64,000 nucleotides of DNA, taken from assembly GCF_000005505.3 (NCBI RefSeq), contig NC_016134.3:44172650-44236649 (forward strand), given 5' to 3'. Under the pieces are notes generated by a model that was not told the origin of the DNA, did no database searches, and saw only the letters and a program-made list of their open reading frames with translations. Positions 15,820-26,342 of this stretch are shown here, piece after piece (the first letter of the stretch is position 1; each line of letters begins with the position of its first letter). The stretch comes from Brachypodium distachyon (Eukaryota; Streptophyta; Magnoliopsida; Poales; Poaceae). Both the position numbers and the translations under genes were made by a program.

Positions 15820-18800
15820 ATGGTGCTGGGCCTCCGAACCAAGACGAAGAAGGATGCCTCCATCCATGTAGACTTCAATATCTTCATCCAAGAGATCAGT
15901 CCATGGCCCCCTTCTGAATCCCTCAAGTCTTTGCGCTCTGCGGTTCTCTTTTGGGAAAATGGTGAGCGCAATTCAGGGAAGACCAACGCTGTTGCACCTT
16001 CAATCGGATCCGGTTCCACGGCGGGGAAAATCGAATTTAATGAGTTCATAAGCATACAGGTGGTCTTTCAGAAGGATGGGTCATCCAAGAGTGGGAAGTG
16101 GCAGAAGAACTTGCTTGAATTGAATTTGTATGAACCGAGGAGGGATAAGCTGAAGGGACAACATTTGGGGACTGCAACACTAGACTTGGCCGAGCATGCA
16201 ATGTTTCATGAGGACACTGCTATTCCTGTGCCTCTCAACTCTAAGAGGAGCTTTAAGAATAATGCACACCCTATGGTTTATCTTCGTGTCCAACCTTTGG
16301 ATGGGGATACATCAAGCGTTTCCTCAACCTCAAGAGATGCATTATCGAAAGAGGCATCAGTTGATAAGGATTCAAAGGAATTTATGTCGGCAACAATGAG
16401 CGAAGAGTACACTGAGGATGCTGAATTTGCCTCCTTCACTGATGATGAGGAGGAAGCTCCATATCCATACCGTTCGGATCGAAATGTGCGTACAGGTAGT
16501 GCTAGATCTCAGGACTCTCTCAAGGTAAAAAGAGGAATCTATCTTTGGATGTCCAATGGATTCATATATGCTTATATCTTAGTTTGAAAAGTTGGCTTTT
16601 CTATCCTTCAGTCAAGAAACCTCACTTCGTAAAAGAAGTTATGATAAACTAGAAGCACTGGGTAGGGCATAGGGAGTTGGTACTATCATCAGGTTTCCAT
16701 CGGCCATCACATTTATAATGTGTGACTTGTATAAAATAGGAGTATCCATTCCTGAATTTTTTTTTACACACTATTACTGTTGAGCCAAACCATAGCTTAT
16801 AGCTGTTGAAATGGTTGATTGTACAATTTATACCCTACCTCTTACTTAATTCGTAAACACCATGTAACGGGACAGGAGTTTCACGTGCTTCCCTACCAGT
16901 TTCTGTAGAAAATAGTAATTGTGTAATTCAGCTGTCTGGTTCGTTTTCTTTAATTAAATAAATAAATACAAAATCTTCTTATTTGCACCTTCTTAATGTA
17001 ATTTAAAATTTTATAGGGGAAGGATGTCAGGCTAGTTGGTAATGAATTCACCAGCTCATCATTGGATTCCCAGCATGAAATCCCATCTTCCAGTACAAAA
17101 GTGAGGAGTGAAGAAGTTGAAAAGCATCCTATTCAAATCCACAAGGCAAGCGTCCATCCAGGGACTATGTCTCTTGCATCAGATTTTCCTGGCGAACAAT
17201 CTCCATCTATTCCACCAAACAGTGGTCTCAGAACTGGTCGTAAAATGTCATTTGCTTATGGTACGACTGACTCCAACCAGAAAAACTTTGGTGAAAGAAC
17301 TTATAGCACTTTAACTAGTGATAGAGCAAAGAATATGAGGTTCAGTATGAGAGTTCCAGATGTTAGTGGAAGCGCCATAAATAAGAAAGTTGATTCCCAG
17401 AAGGAAGAAGTGAAGGAGGTTGATTCCAAAGATATATTGATCTCTCATGATACAAAGGCCAGTGCTGATAATGGCATGCAAGCCCAGGCGCCTATACGCA
17501 TTTCAAATAATAGAAACGACAACAAAGTCCGAGAACTCGAACTTAAAGTTGAGTTGCTTGAAGCAGAACTGCGAGAAGCCGCTGCTTCAGAGATAGGCCT
17601 TTATTCTGTGGTTGCTGAACACGGTAGCTCAGCAAACAAGGTCCATACACCAGCAAGAAGGCTCTCTAGGCATTTTATTCATGCATTTAAAAACTGGCCG
17701 AGAGAAAAGATGGGGAGTGCAGCAAAGAGTGCTTCCTCTGGGCTGGTTTTGGTTGCAAAAGCTTGTGGATACGATGTTGCAAGGTGCATGGGTTTCCTCT
17801 TATGTTCAAACCTTCATATTTTAAAGAATGCCTACTTTTGGCGGTTGGATTAATTGGCAATAACTTGATAAAACTTTACAAGCTTAACTTTATCCTCTCA
17901 ACATTTTGTAGAGTGCAGTACTACGTTAGAGTACTTCATGTAATTTTGAACTTTGTAATGTATTGTGACATCCATGTCCTTATATAATTTTCCAATCAGG
18001 TTGAGTTTCTGGCTGTCAAACTGTGTGGTGCTGCGAGCAATTGTTACTGAAAACTCGAAGCAGTCGGGCGTTGGGAATGGCATTAATGCTGCTGATTATA
18101 ATTCCAAAACAACACCCAGGAAAAATTCTGCATCGATGTGGGAGTCCCTTAATAGGAAGAAAGGAAAATTGCTTGCCCCTGAGTTTGATAACTGGGAAGA
18201 CAGTGACACGTTTATAGCTGCACTAAAGAAGATTGAATCATGGATATTCTCACGTATTGTTGAATGCATTTGGTGGCAGGTTTGTTTCCCTTTTAGTTTA
18301 AATCCTTTGTTGCATGTGCTTTTGTTAGTAGGATTTGTTAATTTTGATGCACAACAAAATTTTGCTTTGCAGGCATTCACACCACATATGCAATCTGCTT
18401 ATACAAGTAGTGAATCAAAGACTGCTTCGAGTGCAAAGAAATGCTACGGAAGAATTACTGTTGTTGGCAATCAGCAACAAGCAACCTTATCAATAGACAT
18501 ATGGAAGAAGGCTTTTAAACAAGCATCAGAAAAGATATGCCCAGTAAGGGCAGCTGGACATGAGTGCGGGTGTTTGCCTATGTTAGCCAAATTGGTGAGC
18601 TGAATATGATTGATTAATAACTCGAATTTCTTCAAATTTCCAAAATTAGGTATATAAGCATATTTCTGAATTTCTAGCATGGAAAGGTACATGTAATTTT
18701 TTGCCAGATTAGATACGGAACAAGAATGTGCATTGAACTCATTACTGACATTTCCATTGATATTTGTCTCGGCACTATGTAAAAGATTTGCAGTTCTTTT

Positions 18801-20829
18801 AATTCAACGCAACTCACTGTGAGCATACTTGAGCCACTGGGAGCATTTTCCATTATTCTTTGGAACTTTTGATGTTGCCAAACTGGTATATAAACAGAAT
18901 TTGACCTTAAACTTTTCATGATATAATTCTTATACTGTGCATTTTACACCTGCTGACTGCTTTTCCAATAGTTATCGTTTTTTGCATCTCACCATAAATT
19001 ATTTTATTCAAGCAAATTTTCAAGTTCAGTGCAACTGCATCTCCTATTCTTGATCAAAGCTCTGGCACTGATAAAACGAGAACAGATTTCACGTAAATCT
19101 TTTAGACTTGTACTAAGTCCGACAGTATTGCCCTTTGATAGGTGATGGAGCAGTGTATAGCTAGACTGGACATAGCAATGTTCAATGCTATTTTACGGGA
19201 GTCAGAAGATGAGATTCCGACAGACCCCATGTCTGACCCAATAACTGATCCTAAGGTTCTTCCCATCTCAATTGGGAAATTTAGCTTTGGTGCAGGGGTC
19301 CAACTGAAAAATGCTGTAAGTACAATCATGCTCATAACGTGGTCATACCCACATCAGCGGAACTTTTTTTTTTATGACTTTTTTACTTGTTATCGAGATT
19401 TGAGAGAGCCAACTTGTATCTACTCTTGTGGTCGTAGATCGGCAGCTGGTCCAGATGCCTTACTGACTTGTTTGGTATGGATATGGACGACTATCCAGAA
19501 GTTGATAATGGGGATGGTAAAAGTGGCATTCCTGAAACTCACAAGCCATTCTATCTCTTAAATGCATTAAGTGATCTCCTAATGATCCCTAAGGATGTGC
19601 TCGTGGAAACCAATACCAGGAAAGAGGCATGATCTCATTTCTTGTTCAACAAAATATGCATCAATTTGATAATTAATCAGTGAACTGCTCAATTTGTAGT
19701 TTTGTTCTAATGCTGTCATCTTTTCACAGCTTTGTCCTACCTTTAGTTCATCAATCGTCAGGAGCATACTTGATGGCTTTGTACCGGATGAATTTTGCCC
19801 TGACCCAGTTCAAGATTCTTTGCTTCAAGCACTAGAGTTGGAGGTTAGTTTATTCAACTTTTGGATGCAATGAAAAGATAAGACTTCTATTGGTTAAGAA
19901 CATAACTAGCTTCATTGCAAACAATCTCACAAAAAGCCAAAGACATCAAATCAATTCCATGGTTAAAAGTATGAACCCATCGTGTTCATGTTTTATGTGG
20001 AACATGAAAACTAGGCAAATGCTAAGGGAAAATTCTTGTCACACAACAACATCCCAGTACTTCTAAGACTGCAAATTTGGCATTTAATTATATCATTGGA
20101 AATACGGGCATCGGCAAAAAAAAAAAAATTGTAACAGAACCCCAAAAAAGTTCCCTTCTGAATGATGTAACACACACATATAAAAATGAACTATTCAGAA
20201 AATAATATGTGAAAACTGAAAGCTGATATCATTTCTGACGATGTAATGCTATTCTGTTTAAGGAGGTAGTTTCAGATTACAGGTACTGCAACTAGGTAGC
20301 TTCTAACATTCTGAGTACTCCCTTCGTCCCATAATTCTTGTCTCAAATTTGCCCAAAAATGGATGTATCTATTCCTAAAAAGCGTCTAGATACATGAATA
20401 TTTCGACAAGAATTATGGGATGGAGTGAGTACATGGAACAAACTACAGATTAGCAAAATGTAGTCATCATCGCGGTTTACAGAGTATCGGGCCATGAAAA
20501 ATGAGTTGCCGAATCTTTTTTGTTGTTAGGACCATCTGGAGGACAGCGACAAGGGCATACGAGCAGTCCCTTGCAGCGCCTCGCCCATCCTGTACGGGTA
20601 CCCTGCATCCGGTGCAATCCTAAGCATCATTGGCGATCCGAGGAAGAGCGGGTCGGCAGTCCTTCGCAAGTCCAACACGAGTGACGATGAGCTCGATGAA
20701 CTGAGCTCGCCACTGACCTTCGTGTCCAAGGCGCCACCGAACCCGCTCACCAAGCTGAAGCAGATCGGCGGCGTGAACCCGGCGAGGTACAGGCTCCTCC
20801 ATGAGGTGTGGAAGCTGGATGATCAGTAG
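15820..20829 (+). CDS. NT-C2 (EEIG1/EHBP1-type C2) domain protein, gar2-related
   Basis: Eight coding exons: 15820-16524, 17017-17783, 18000-18279, 18373-18594, 19142-19315, 19438-19626, 19730-19843, 20530-20829; 2751 nt, 916 aa. Residues 1-170 look like the N-terminal C2 domain of EEIG1/EHBP1 proteins (VDFNIFIQEISPWPPSESL; LLELNLYEPRRDKLKGQHLG; AEHAMFHEDTAIPVPL). A Ser-rich acidic linker follows, then a coiled coil (VRELELKVELLEAELREAAA). The C-terminal conserved part (RRLSRHFIHAFKNWP, GLVLVAKACGYDVARLSFWL, WLSNCVVLRAI, GKFSFGAGVQLKNAIGSW) resembles the DIL-like half of plant proteins once annotated as nucleolar gar2-related. The family is thought to act in membrane or cytoskeleton attachment; no exact role is known. 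The intron after exon 6 begins with GC; all others are GT-AG. Reading frame is intact. Confidence 0.9.
20318..20429. mobile_element. Stowaway MITE in last intron of NT-C2 gene
   Basis: 112-bp element with TA at 20316-20317 and 20430-20431. Same subfamily and orientation as 6159-6270, with almost the same sequence (CGTCCCATAATTCTTGTC end, AAAAAGCGTCTAGATACATG core). Confidence 0.9.
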
Positions 20830-20990
20830 TGTGACCTGTTGGTTCTGATTCCTGACCTGACCACTATATTTTATTCTCACGTAAATAGTATCAGCTAGTA
20901 CTTTTTTCTCCATATATGATTCCAGCTCATGTGTAACCTAATGTCACAAGCACCAGAGGGGGGAGAAGCCACACAGTTTCTTTAATAATA

Positions 20991-21106
20991 CTGCTCCCTC
21001 CGATACATATTAACTGTGTCAAATTTTCTTAAATATGGATGTATCTATGCCTAAAACATGTCTAGATACATGTAATATTTCGACAACTAATAAGGATCGG
21101 AGGAAG
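20991..21106. mobile_element. Stowaway MITE after the NT-C2 gene
   Basis: 116-bp element flanked by TA at 20989-20990 and 21107-21108. Ends CTCCCTCCGATACATATTAA and CTAATAAGGATCGGAGGAAG; the core contains TCTAGATACATGTAATATTT. It sits about 160 bp past the stop codon and may be inside the 3' UTR. Confidence 0.85.
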
Positions 21107-21260
21107 TAATAATTTTGGTGCATTTTTAGAACGTTGTATTTTTGCTCCAGTCTGGTATGAGCTCTCCCCTTTCATAATTCCGTCACTACCGGCGTGAAGC
21201 CAGTCGTGCTGCCCTTGAGCTCGCTAGGCTAGCTTACTTTTTTTGGCACCTACTGTTATA

Positions 21261-21342
21261 CTCCCTCCGATTCTAAATTGTTGTCTTTATTTTAGTACAA
21301 GTTTGACCTAAAATAACGACAAGAATTTAGGATTGAATGAAG
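21261..21342. mobile_element. Small Stowaway MITE
   Basis: 82-bp element with TA at 21259-21260 and 21343-21344. Ends CTCCCTCCGATTCTAAATTG and AATTTAGGATTGAATGAAG; arms pair through TTTTAGTACAAG / GACCTAAAATAA. It resembles the element at 35045-35121. Confidence 0.8.
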
Positions 21343-22144
21343 TACCTTTCTTACATCTTAACTAAGGATATAACTACTCCGTATTTTAGACGATCAACAA
21401 AGAGGTATTTTACTGTAAAAAAAAGAAATTTTGAGCGATCTTCAGATCCAGCCTGGATGCCAACTCCAATGTATTGGGTTCCAAATGTAAAGCCGAGATG
21501 GTACCCATCTAGTCATTTTTCAGGCACACAGATGTTTTTGATGGGACTCTGACGTTTTCTCTCTGCTAGGCTTTTAACTTTGATTACATAGTACGCCGTG
21601 TATACGGACTTATGAGATGAGTACATGATGTGGTACATCACATGTATCAGAAAAATAAATCTGTCAAAATTTGATACCTCTTCTGAGACTAGTACATCGT
21701 ATGGGTACATCACATGTATCTTAACAATTTTTAAGTACCTCATATATCAAGACTGTGTACATCATGTACCAATATAAAATCACAACACAAACATTCATAA
21801 AATATAGGTACGTTGTCATGTACCCAAGGTACATGATGGTACTCAAAAATCACAGCACAAAAATTCACTACCAGTGACTAACTACCTTCTCAACTAATTT
21901 TTAAAGATGGAACCACGAATTCACATGGTACTCCAAAATTACAGCACAAAATCATGGTACATGATGGATCCAAAATAAAAAATCACATGGTGCTTCAAAA
22001 TCATAGCACAAAATCATGGTACACGATGGATCAAAAATAAAAAATCACATGGTACATGATGGAGACCGAGAGTGGCTACAATAGCGGCGGCTCGCAGGAG
22101 AGATGGCTGCTAGCGCCCTCGATCTTGGTCGGCGAGGGGACCAT
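21343..22144. repeat. AT-rich spacer with short tandem repeats
   Basis: Dominated by repeats of the words TACATCATGTAC, CACATGGTAC and AATCATGGTACATGATGGAT. At about 21950-22060 two ~67-bp units are in tandem, each with AAAATCATGGTACA-GATGGATC and AAAATAAAAAATCACATGGT. Many words are self-complementary (CATGGTACATG). No gene was found. Confidence 0.6.
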
Positions 22145-22320
22145 GGGCAGGCGCCGGTAGCCGCGGGCAGGAACAACGTCGGAGAGGAGGCCGAGGAGCA
22201 GCTTGGCGACCATGGGAAGGTTGGGGGATGCCTGAAGGATCTGCAGTGAGGCGGTGGAGGCGCCCATGCCGTCCTTGAGGAAGAAGTTCACGCCCAGCCA
22301 TGGGAACACGGGGCACAGGG
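22145..22320 (-). pseudogene. Captured fragment of a folate-biopterin transporter gene
   Basis: Within a minus-strand open frame (22076-22426), roughly residues 38-94 read like one segment of plant folate-biopterin (BT1-family) transporters: FPWLGVNFFLKDGM, then ASLQILQASPNLPMVAK, LLLGLLSDVVPARGYRRLP. A complete member has around 500 residues and about 12 membrane helices; here only ~57 residues remain. They are flanked upstream by a GT/GA microsatellite-like stretch and downstream by repeat DNA. No start context or exon partners were seen nearby, so this is a gene fragment, not a gene. It lies in a repeat-rich spacer, which suggests transposon capture. Confidence 0.75.
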
Positions 22321-23219
22321 TCAGCCACAGCCATGGCCGGTGTGTGTGTGAGAGAGAGAGGGGAAAATGACCCGTGTGAGAGAAGATGGACTTTAGAGTG
22401 GGGAGAGGAACGTGGGACCCATCCATCTGCTAATTGAGATTAAGAAAAAAAGAGATGAGCAGGTGGTTGTCAAACACCATAGGTGCAGATGGCGTCGGGG
22501 TCACCGGAGGTTTGGCGTTCGAAACGTGTAGCCCGTTCCAGTGCTCTGTTTGAGAAGGCCCACAGTAGTTGCTGCAGTATTACCATCTAAGTTATTTTCA
22601 CCTGATATGTTCTCTTTTGGTCTTTTGGATGATGTACTTACTCCTTGTTACTGACGCGTAAAAATATGTCTGTTCAGTCAGTCATTGAGAACTTGACATT
22701 CCAGGTCCAGGCAAGTTCAGATCGGAACTGAACCGTTTACAGTCAAATTCTCTTTGACGCGACTGACGACTCGCGGATTCAAAGAACACTAGTCTTCGTT
22801 CCACCCTTGAAAGATGGACCTTGTAGTTTCCACGTAGGTGCGTGCGGACGCCTAATTGTGTCGTAACGTTACCACGTACAAAATGTCGTTCCACCATGCA
22901 TACGTGTGCACGTGACGTTTAAGACCTGTCACATAATAGCATGTATAGGAGTTGTACGTACGAGTACTTAGTACTTATGGTCTTAAGTTAAGACGCGTGA
23001 TACCAGGCCATCCATCAAGCTCAGCTCGCTAGCTTCTTATTCTACATTCCTGCTTGTTGAACATGATCGATCGGCTGAATTTTGAATAACCATTCTCTAG
23101 TTTTCATCACCCGTCAAAAACGTCAAGGACTTGGAGTGTGTAAAACAGCCAGCCAGCTAGCTAGCGAGCCAACCGAACCTTGATGGATGGATCATGCAGA
23201 TCTAGGCAAGATATAAGCC
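22321..23219. other. Promoter and upstream spacer of small peptide gene
   Basis: Contains a (GT)n/(GA)n stretch near 22340-22363 and several palindromic words such as CTAGCTAGC near 23155. No gene or clear mobile element was recognised. The final part leads into the TATA box at 23220. Confidence 0.4.
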
Positions 23220-23227
23220 TATAAATA
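23220..23227 (+). promoter_or_regulatory. TATA box of the small secreted-peptide gene
   Basis: TATAAATA in the context GCCTATAAATAGCTAGC, 138 bases ahead of the ATG at 23366. A transcription start near 23250 would leave a leader of about 110 bases rich in CAA/ACA, typical of monocot leaders. Confidence 0.7.
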
Positions 23228-23365
23228 GCTAGCACCATCCGAATACATGCATATAACCCCTGCATCAAACATTCTAAGGAGTACAATTAACAAACTGATC
23301 CACACAACCACAAGCCTAGCTAGCAATAGCTTCTTTTCATAGCTTGATCAATCGATCGATCGGCC

Positions 23366-23611
23366 ATGGCAAGAGCTGGGAATTCGTGCATGCAGACTGT
23401 GGGAGCGGTCGTTCTCGCCATGATGATCTTGCTGGCGTCGACGGATCTCCATGGGCCGCATCTGGCGGCTGCCAGCAGGCCGGCGAAAGAGGCCGCAGCC
23501 GGCGGTGAGCCTAAGGAGGCTCTGGCGGCTCGTCAACTGATTGAGGGCCCGTCTTGCTGCTCCAACCATGAACCTTGCCCTCCGGGCTCTATTTGCCCGC
23601 GGAGCCCGTAG
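23366..23611 (+). CDS. Small secreted peptide, 81 aa, family not recognised
   Basis: Single exon. The first ~36 residues look like a signal peptide: basic start (MARAGNSC), hydrophobic core (VGAVVLAMMILLAS) and a likely cleavage after LAAAS. The middle is variable and Ala/Glu/Lys-rich. The last 21 residues form a compact tail with four cysteines, EGPSCCSNHEPCPPG then SICPRSP, ending in Pro. This layout (signal, variable spacer, short conserved-looking end) is that of plant peptide-hormone or cysteine-rich peptide precursors. It does not match the CLE, IDA, RGF, PSY or CEP motifs I know. A good TATA box lies upstream, the start context is GGCCATGGC, and AATAAAAT follows at about 23740. The coding potential is an inference from these signals. 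Confidence 0.6.
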   Translation: MARAGNSCMQTVGAVVLAMMILLASTDLHGPHLAAASRPAKEAAAGGEPKEALAARQLIEGPSCCSNHEPCPPGSICPRSP

Positions 23612-24033
23612 CCTAGCTACGAGCCTACACGACTACGTGCAAATGCATGGTACAGTTGATAATTAATAGTGTTCGTTTCAGTTCTCAGCAAGCAATAATA
23701 TTTGATCGGTCGATCGTCGATAGGACGATGTTTCACTGAATAAAATCGCGAGCTAGCTAGCCAGCTCCATTGAGTTGCCTACCCTCGATGTGATACTAGC
23801 TTAAGTATGTAACCATTACTTTGTTAGCAGTAATTATCTGTAATTGGCGTTTTTTCGATATATAAGGATAATTCTCCCGTGTCTACATCTTGTGATACAC
23901 GCATCTCTATGTTGTTCGTGGGACACCTAGAGGGTCTTCTCTACGGTAACACGCACCGGCCAGTAATACGTACGCACGCTGGCTGCTTCGATCTCGATCG
24001 GCACTAATCGTCACGCGCGCGTTCCTGTGAATT
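23612..24033. other. 3' flank of peptide gene
   Basis: Likely 3' UTR to about 23760 (contains GAATAAAATCG). The rest is spacer rich in CG-containing palindromes (CGATCGAT, CTAGCTAG, ACGCGCGCG). No gene was seen. Confidence 0.4.
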
Positions 24034-24662
24034 TTTAGTACCACATCGCTAGCGTACGTGAAAATCCAGCAGCACAAAAGGTAACGCTCGGGCAGCCGTG
24101 TCACAGCGTGCGGCAAGCACGCTTACAGCATCAGACATTGTTCACAGACGTCATAGGCGCCAGCATGCGACAGGTATACTGATATATATACTGTATCTCG
24201 GTGACCTGGTTGACCAGAGACTGTCATGTTCGATGCTAACAGATAAATAACACTGCTTACGTGCAGGGGGCGGCCTTTTTTTTTTTTTGCTTAAGCCGAG
24301 CGAGCTTCCCTCCTATGCTCTGCTTTCCTGTTTCTCGAAACGGTAACTGCAAAGGGAATTGATCCATCGTCCGATCGACTGCGTGAGCATGCAAGTTTAT
24401 ACATCGCTTAGCAAAAAAGGGCCTCCCCTGCAGGTAAGTTGTGAATTCATCTGTTAGATTCGACCATGACAGGGATTCTGGTCAAGTCAACCGATCGAGA
24501 TGGATATCATATCAGTATACCTGTCGCAAGCTTCCCCTATGACGTTTGTAAGCATATTTGGTATGTGCTGTAAACGTGCTTGCCGCACGCTGTGATACGG
24601 GTGCCTGAGTGTTGCCTTTTGTGCTGCTGGATTTTCACGTACGCTAGCGATGCGGTACTAAA
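24034..24662. repeat. Long imperfect inverted repeat (foldback), ~240-bp arms
   Basis: The left arm (about 24034-24275) starts TTTAGTACCACATCGCTAGC and the right arm (about 24422-24662) ends GCTAGCGATGCGGTACTAAA. They stay complementary along almost their full length: CGTACGTGAAAATCCAGCAG, CACAGCGTGCGGCAAGCACG, GCGACAGGTATACTGATAT, the CTGTCATG block and the CTAACAGAT block all have mirror partners. By eye the arms are about 80 percent alike. The ~150-bp loop holds a run of T and is not complementary. No clear target duplication was found. It could be a foldback transposon or a transcribed hairpin giving small RNAs. Apparent peptides on both arms (LLCCWIFTYASD) arise only because the arms are copies. 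Confidence 0.85.
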
Positions 24663-24978
24663 TTATCTCGGCACGACAGTTAAGCAAAGGAACGTCGCCG
24701 AATATTTCCTTGCTCGTCTCCGTTTCTTTGAGCGTTCATTGCTCGTCTCCTTTGTCCGACTGTCCACCGCGCGCGGAGGCGAGGCCGCAGGAAGAAGAGA
24801 GCAAGTAGCGGCTGAGAGCTCGGAAGTTGCCGACGAGACTGGGCCGCTCGAGCATTCCAGCCCGCCTAGCTCGCAACCAGATCGCGCAGCGGCGTACGTG
24901 GGGCCGAGCGGGCAGGTGGCCTCGTAGTCGTAGAAGACGGAAAAGGGAAAAGAAGGAGGACAATGTACCGCGTACGTA

Positions 24979-25244
24979 CTTCCTTGGTTCCTAAATGTTC
25001 GAAGTCTTATATTTGTGCTAAATCAAAAGAAATTGGACTTTGATCAAATTAATAAAAAAACATACCAACATCTAATGCTCTATTTTACTTAGTTTTGTTA
25101 AATCGATTGTTATGTATATTTTCATAGTCACTTGTTTGATATTCTATATGTTGATTTTTTTTCCTACTCCGTCTAAACTTGGTCAAAGGTTAACAAGTAT
25201 GACTGAACAAAAATAGTGCTTCAAACATTTAGGAAGGGAGGGAG
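24979..25244. mobile_element. Longer Stowaway/mariner-type MITE
   Basis: 266-bp element flanked by TA at 24977-24978 and 25245-25246. The left end, CTTCCTTGGTTCCTAAATGT, pairs with the right end, ACATTTAGGAAGGGAGGGAG. Internal AT-rich DNA without a coding frame; a non-autonomous mariner-like deletion derivative is the likely origin. Confidence 0.82.
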
Positions 25245-25864
25245 TAGTGAGGTAGAAGAACCGGTGCCGGCTGCCCTCACGCTACTATCATCGCAAAACT
25301 GCAGGTGCAAAAAAAAAAACGAACGACCCAGAAAATCATTCGCTTGACCCATTCCCTCTTCTGTCCACCGGAAAATCACCACACGAGAAGTTGAGAACCC
25401 TAGCCTCATTTCCATGTTCCCCTTTTGCTCCCGAAAATGTAGCTACTACTCCTGGCGGGCAATTTCACGACGTCACTATATGTGATATATGATGGCCTAA
25501 GCCGCCGTTAAGGCTTAGCCCGCTATTTGAAACTCTACGCTTGGCATCATGATAAATAGATCCGGTTCAAATATAAGAGAGGAAAAGAAAGATGACGATT
25601 TTGAATCTGAATGCTTGGATTAGCTCAGGCTGGATTTGCCGGCATAGAAATGACGGCGGGGGTTGGTAAGACCAGTGCGGGGGGATGACTCGCACGGAAG
25701 GAGACGACGGCAACATTCGGCTTGAGGAAGGAGGGGAGACTGAGAGAATGAGGCGCATGGAGGGAGAAATAAATTCTGTGTCAAGAGAAGATTAGATGGA
25801 GGGAGAAAGAAGGGATGAGGAGCTAAAATAGAAATGCCAAACAATAAAGGATAAAAATGTAATA

Positions 25865-25911
25865 CTCCTTCCGTCTACAAATCCATGTTACTTATTTTGG
25901 AACGGAGAGAG
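25865..25911. mobile_element. Very short Stowaway remnant
   Basis: 47-bp element with TA at 25863-25864 and 25912-25913. Ends CTCCTTCCGTC and GGAACGGAGAGAG are complementary with little between them. Possibly a deletion derivative in which only the ends remain. Confidence 0.6.
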
Positions 25912-25913
25912 TA

Positions 25914-26228
25914 TCTATCTATTACTATCTATTAAATTAGAGTTGGTGGTGATGTTACGGTCGCGGTCATCGCCGTAAGTTAACTTCGTTAAAATTACAA
26001 CCAATATGCCATTTTCTTTTCCTCCAGTTAAAATTACAACCAATATGTCATTACCTGTTATTTCCTTTTCCTCCATTTTTTTTCACGATTTTTCCTACTC
26101 CATTTTACAACCGACGCCACCACACCCGCATGCCGACCTCGACAGCGCCATGAGTTGCCTGCACAGAAAATAAAAATAAATAGTTTGTGATTTTATTGAC
26201 CCGTAGCAACGCGCGGACACACCTGCTA
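25914..26228 (+). mobile_element. Helitron-like non-autonomous element
   Basis: Starts after an A with TCTATCTATTACTATCTATT AAATTAG, which resembles grass Helitron 5' ends. It ends near GACCCGTAGCAACGCGCGG, a GC hairpin close to ACACACCTGCTA, as in Helitron 3' ends (CCCGT-GCAACG-ACGGG then CT-rich terminus). The expected CTRR terminus is not clean, so the exact right border is uncertain. Inside, ATTACAACCAATATG-CATT is repeated in tandem at about 25995 and 26034. Confidence 0.5.
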
Positions 26229-26342
26229 TGTGTATAAGATCTAGGTTGTATCACACGATCCACGATGGACGGTTAAAGATAATAATTAGACTCCCTTATA
26301 TGCTGGGCAAAACCTAATTGCAACATCGGCTCATCTTTGTTG

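Noticed and set aside
23907..24927. Matching peptides on opposite strands (both contain LLCCWIFTYASD)
   Set aside because: They arise because the two arms of the inverted repeat are copies; not evidence for a gene pair.
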